Shown here: piece by piece, positions 63,401 through 64,000 of the stretch
How the letters are laid out: every line of letters begins with the position of its first letter
How positions within the stretch are numbered: position 1 is the first letter of the stretch
Source of the DNA: Desmodesmus armatus
Lineage: Eukaryota > Chlorophyta > Chlorophyceae > Sphaeropleales > Scenedesmaceae
Direction: 5' to 3'
NCBI GenBank assembly: GCA_007449985.2
Contig: VIIQ02000169.1
Span: 62,001-126,000, forward strand
Length of the DNA: 64,000 bases
Made by a program: the position numbers and the translations under genes
The notes under the pieces: generated by a model
Told to the model about the DNA's origin: nothing
Seen by the model: only the letters and a program-made list of their open reading frames with translations
Databases searched by the model: none

Positions 63401-63490
63401 AAACATCTATCGCAGCAAAAACACGTGCTCAGCAGATGCAGCTTCTGGCAGACACCAGCAGATGGAGCAGGAACCTCCAACAGCATCACA
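60480..63490. repeat. Minisatellite with two-hairpin units (about 111 bp), dense part 62270-63350
   Basis: About ten tandem units; the CAGGAA core starts at 62311, 62417 (CAGGGAA), 62532, 62643, 62753, 62875, 62976, 63088, 63200 and 63314. Outlying degenerate copies lie at 60508, 61021, 61161, 61348, 61955, 62152 and 63478. Each unit has hairpin 1, ACATTC-A-GGC-(4 nt)-GCC-A-GAATGT, directly followed by hairpin 2, GGGGG-CAGGAAA-CCCCC, then ATCTTCACAGCACAACACTG and a CA-rich linker. The array lies upstream of, or in an intron of, the minus-strand membrane-protein gene. The many open frames through it are by-products. Confidence 0.92.
61574..61722 (-). CDS. Second Cys-containing exon candidate, minus strand
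   Basis: An open frame reading GHSIPKPQGVNKASLCTCSL, then TPDPFTPHLDVCMHQAGYTAQGC, ending at a GTGAGG donor (61573). The coding look and the cysteines fit the extracellular part of the same membrane protein. The upstream boundary is not defined; 61722 is the start of the visibly coherent stretch. Confidence 0.35.
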
Positions 63491-64000
63491 ACTCTTCACA
63501 GCACAGCACGCAACGCAGCACAACAGACGACACAGTGCAAGCGCAGCAACAAGCAGCAGCTGTAGGCGAGCGCTCAGTGGAAGAAGAAGTCGTTTTTTTG
63601 AGTTGTTATAATCATGGTGATCATAAACAGCCTCTAAGGTATCGTCACAGCGCTGCTGCTGCTGCCGCCGCTGCTGCCTAGAAGCACACCACACCAAACT
63701 TGTCTGAACACAATAACACAACTCAAACCAGTTCCAACTCACAAGCAGTCACCTGCACCCACACATCAGCAAACAACATGCCAATACACCACCACGAGTG
63801 ACAAACCTCACTCATGACAGCACCCACCCCCGCCTGGACGCCATCACAACACCCCCGCCATGACACTCTCTCACCTGTTGTTGACAATTGCCTCATTGAC
63901 TGGCTGACGCACACTTGTTGGTGCTGCTCAAGGCATTCATCAGGTAGTAGTCACCTACAGCAAACCAAACACAAGGCAAAACATCCTCATCAGATGCTGT
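63491..64000. other. Window end, C/A-rich, no supported gene
   Basis: Contains a short GCT/GCC run (63651-63680). A minus-strand stretch near 63880-63960 (DYYLMNALSS) sits behind an acceptor-like CTGTAG and could be another exon of the membrane-protein gene, but the frame ends too soon to decide. Confidence 0.3.

Overview
This is nuclear DNA from a green alga, most likely a chlorophycean of the Chlamydomonas/Volvox/Haematococcus type. The evidence is: multi-exon genes with ordinary GT-AG introns; long CAG/GCT runs coding for Gln, Ala and Ser; TGTAA polyadenylation signals after stop codons; a plant-type lipoxygenase and a bifunctional PFK-2/FBPase-2; and a DIRS-type retrotransposon like those known from Volvox and Chlamydomonas. 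There are no bacterial operons, ribosome binding sites or CRISPR arrays. Gene models were built by eye, matching splice sites and exon phase; where all phases close I say so.

Layout. 1-6224 (+): 3' part of the ribosome-biogenesis gene NOL6/Nrap (UTP22), 12 exons. 7029-10220 (+): an unrecognised membrane protein with a Rossmann-like domain, followed by about 3 kb of G/T-rich flank with a 26-bp minisatellite. 13704-16898 and 21402-23318 (-): two paralogous DEDDh-exonuclease-like genes. The right copy is intact. The left copy has a 1.08-kb insertion and an in-frame stop. Between them lie a poorly resolved minus-strand gene (about 18954-20078) and two blocks dense in ACACGT-type words. 23670-25644 (+): an F-box/leucine-rich-repeat gene broken by two in-frame TAA codons. 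27288-40418 (-): a complete 14-exon lipoxygenase of about 1,002 residues; its penultimate intron (5.1 kb) holds a DIRS-like retrotransposon with a reverse transcriptase/RNase H ORF. 41470-47813 (+): 6-phosphofructo-2-kinase/fructose-2,6-bisphosphatase. 49770-51639 (+): a 5'-truncated retroelement flanked by exact 15-bp target-site duplications. 51655-64000: C/A-rich on the plus strand, carrying a minus-strand Cys-rich membrane-protein gene (last exons 55779-57121) and a large minisatellite (60480-63490) whose units encode two adjacent hairpins.

The genes do not form a pathway; this is a gene-sparse eukaryotic region of housekeeping and metabolic genes (rRNA processing, oxylipin synthesis, fructose-2,6-bisphosphate control) interleaved with decayed duplicates, retroelements and tandem repeats. 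The observations most worth checking are the two-hairpin minisatellite with compensatory stem changes, the split-direct-repeat retrotransposon inside the lipoxygenase intron, the precise 15-bp TSD insertion, the twice-stopped LRR gene, and two partial exon duplications inside introns of otherwise intact genes.
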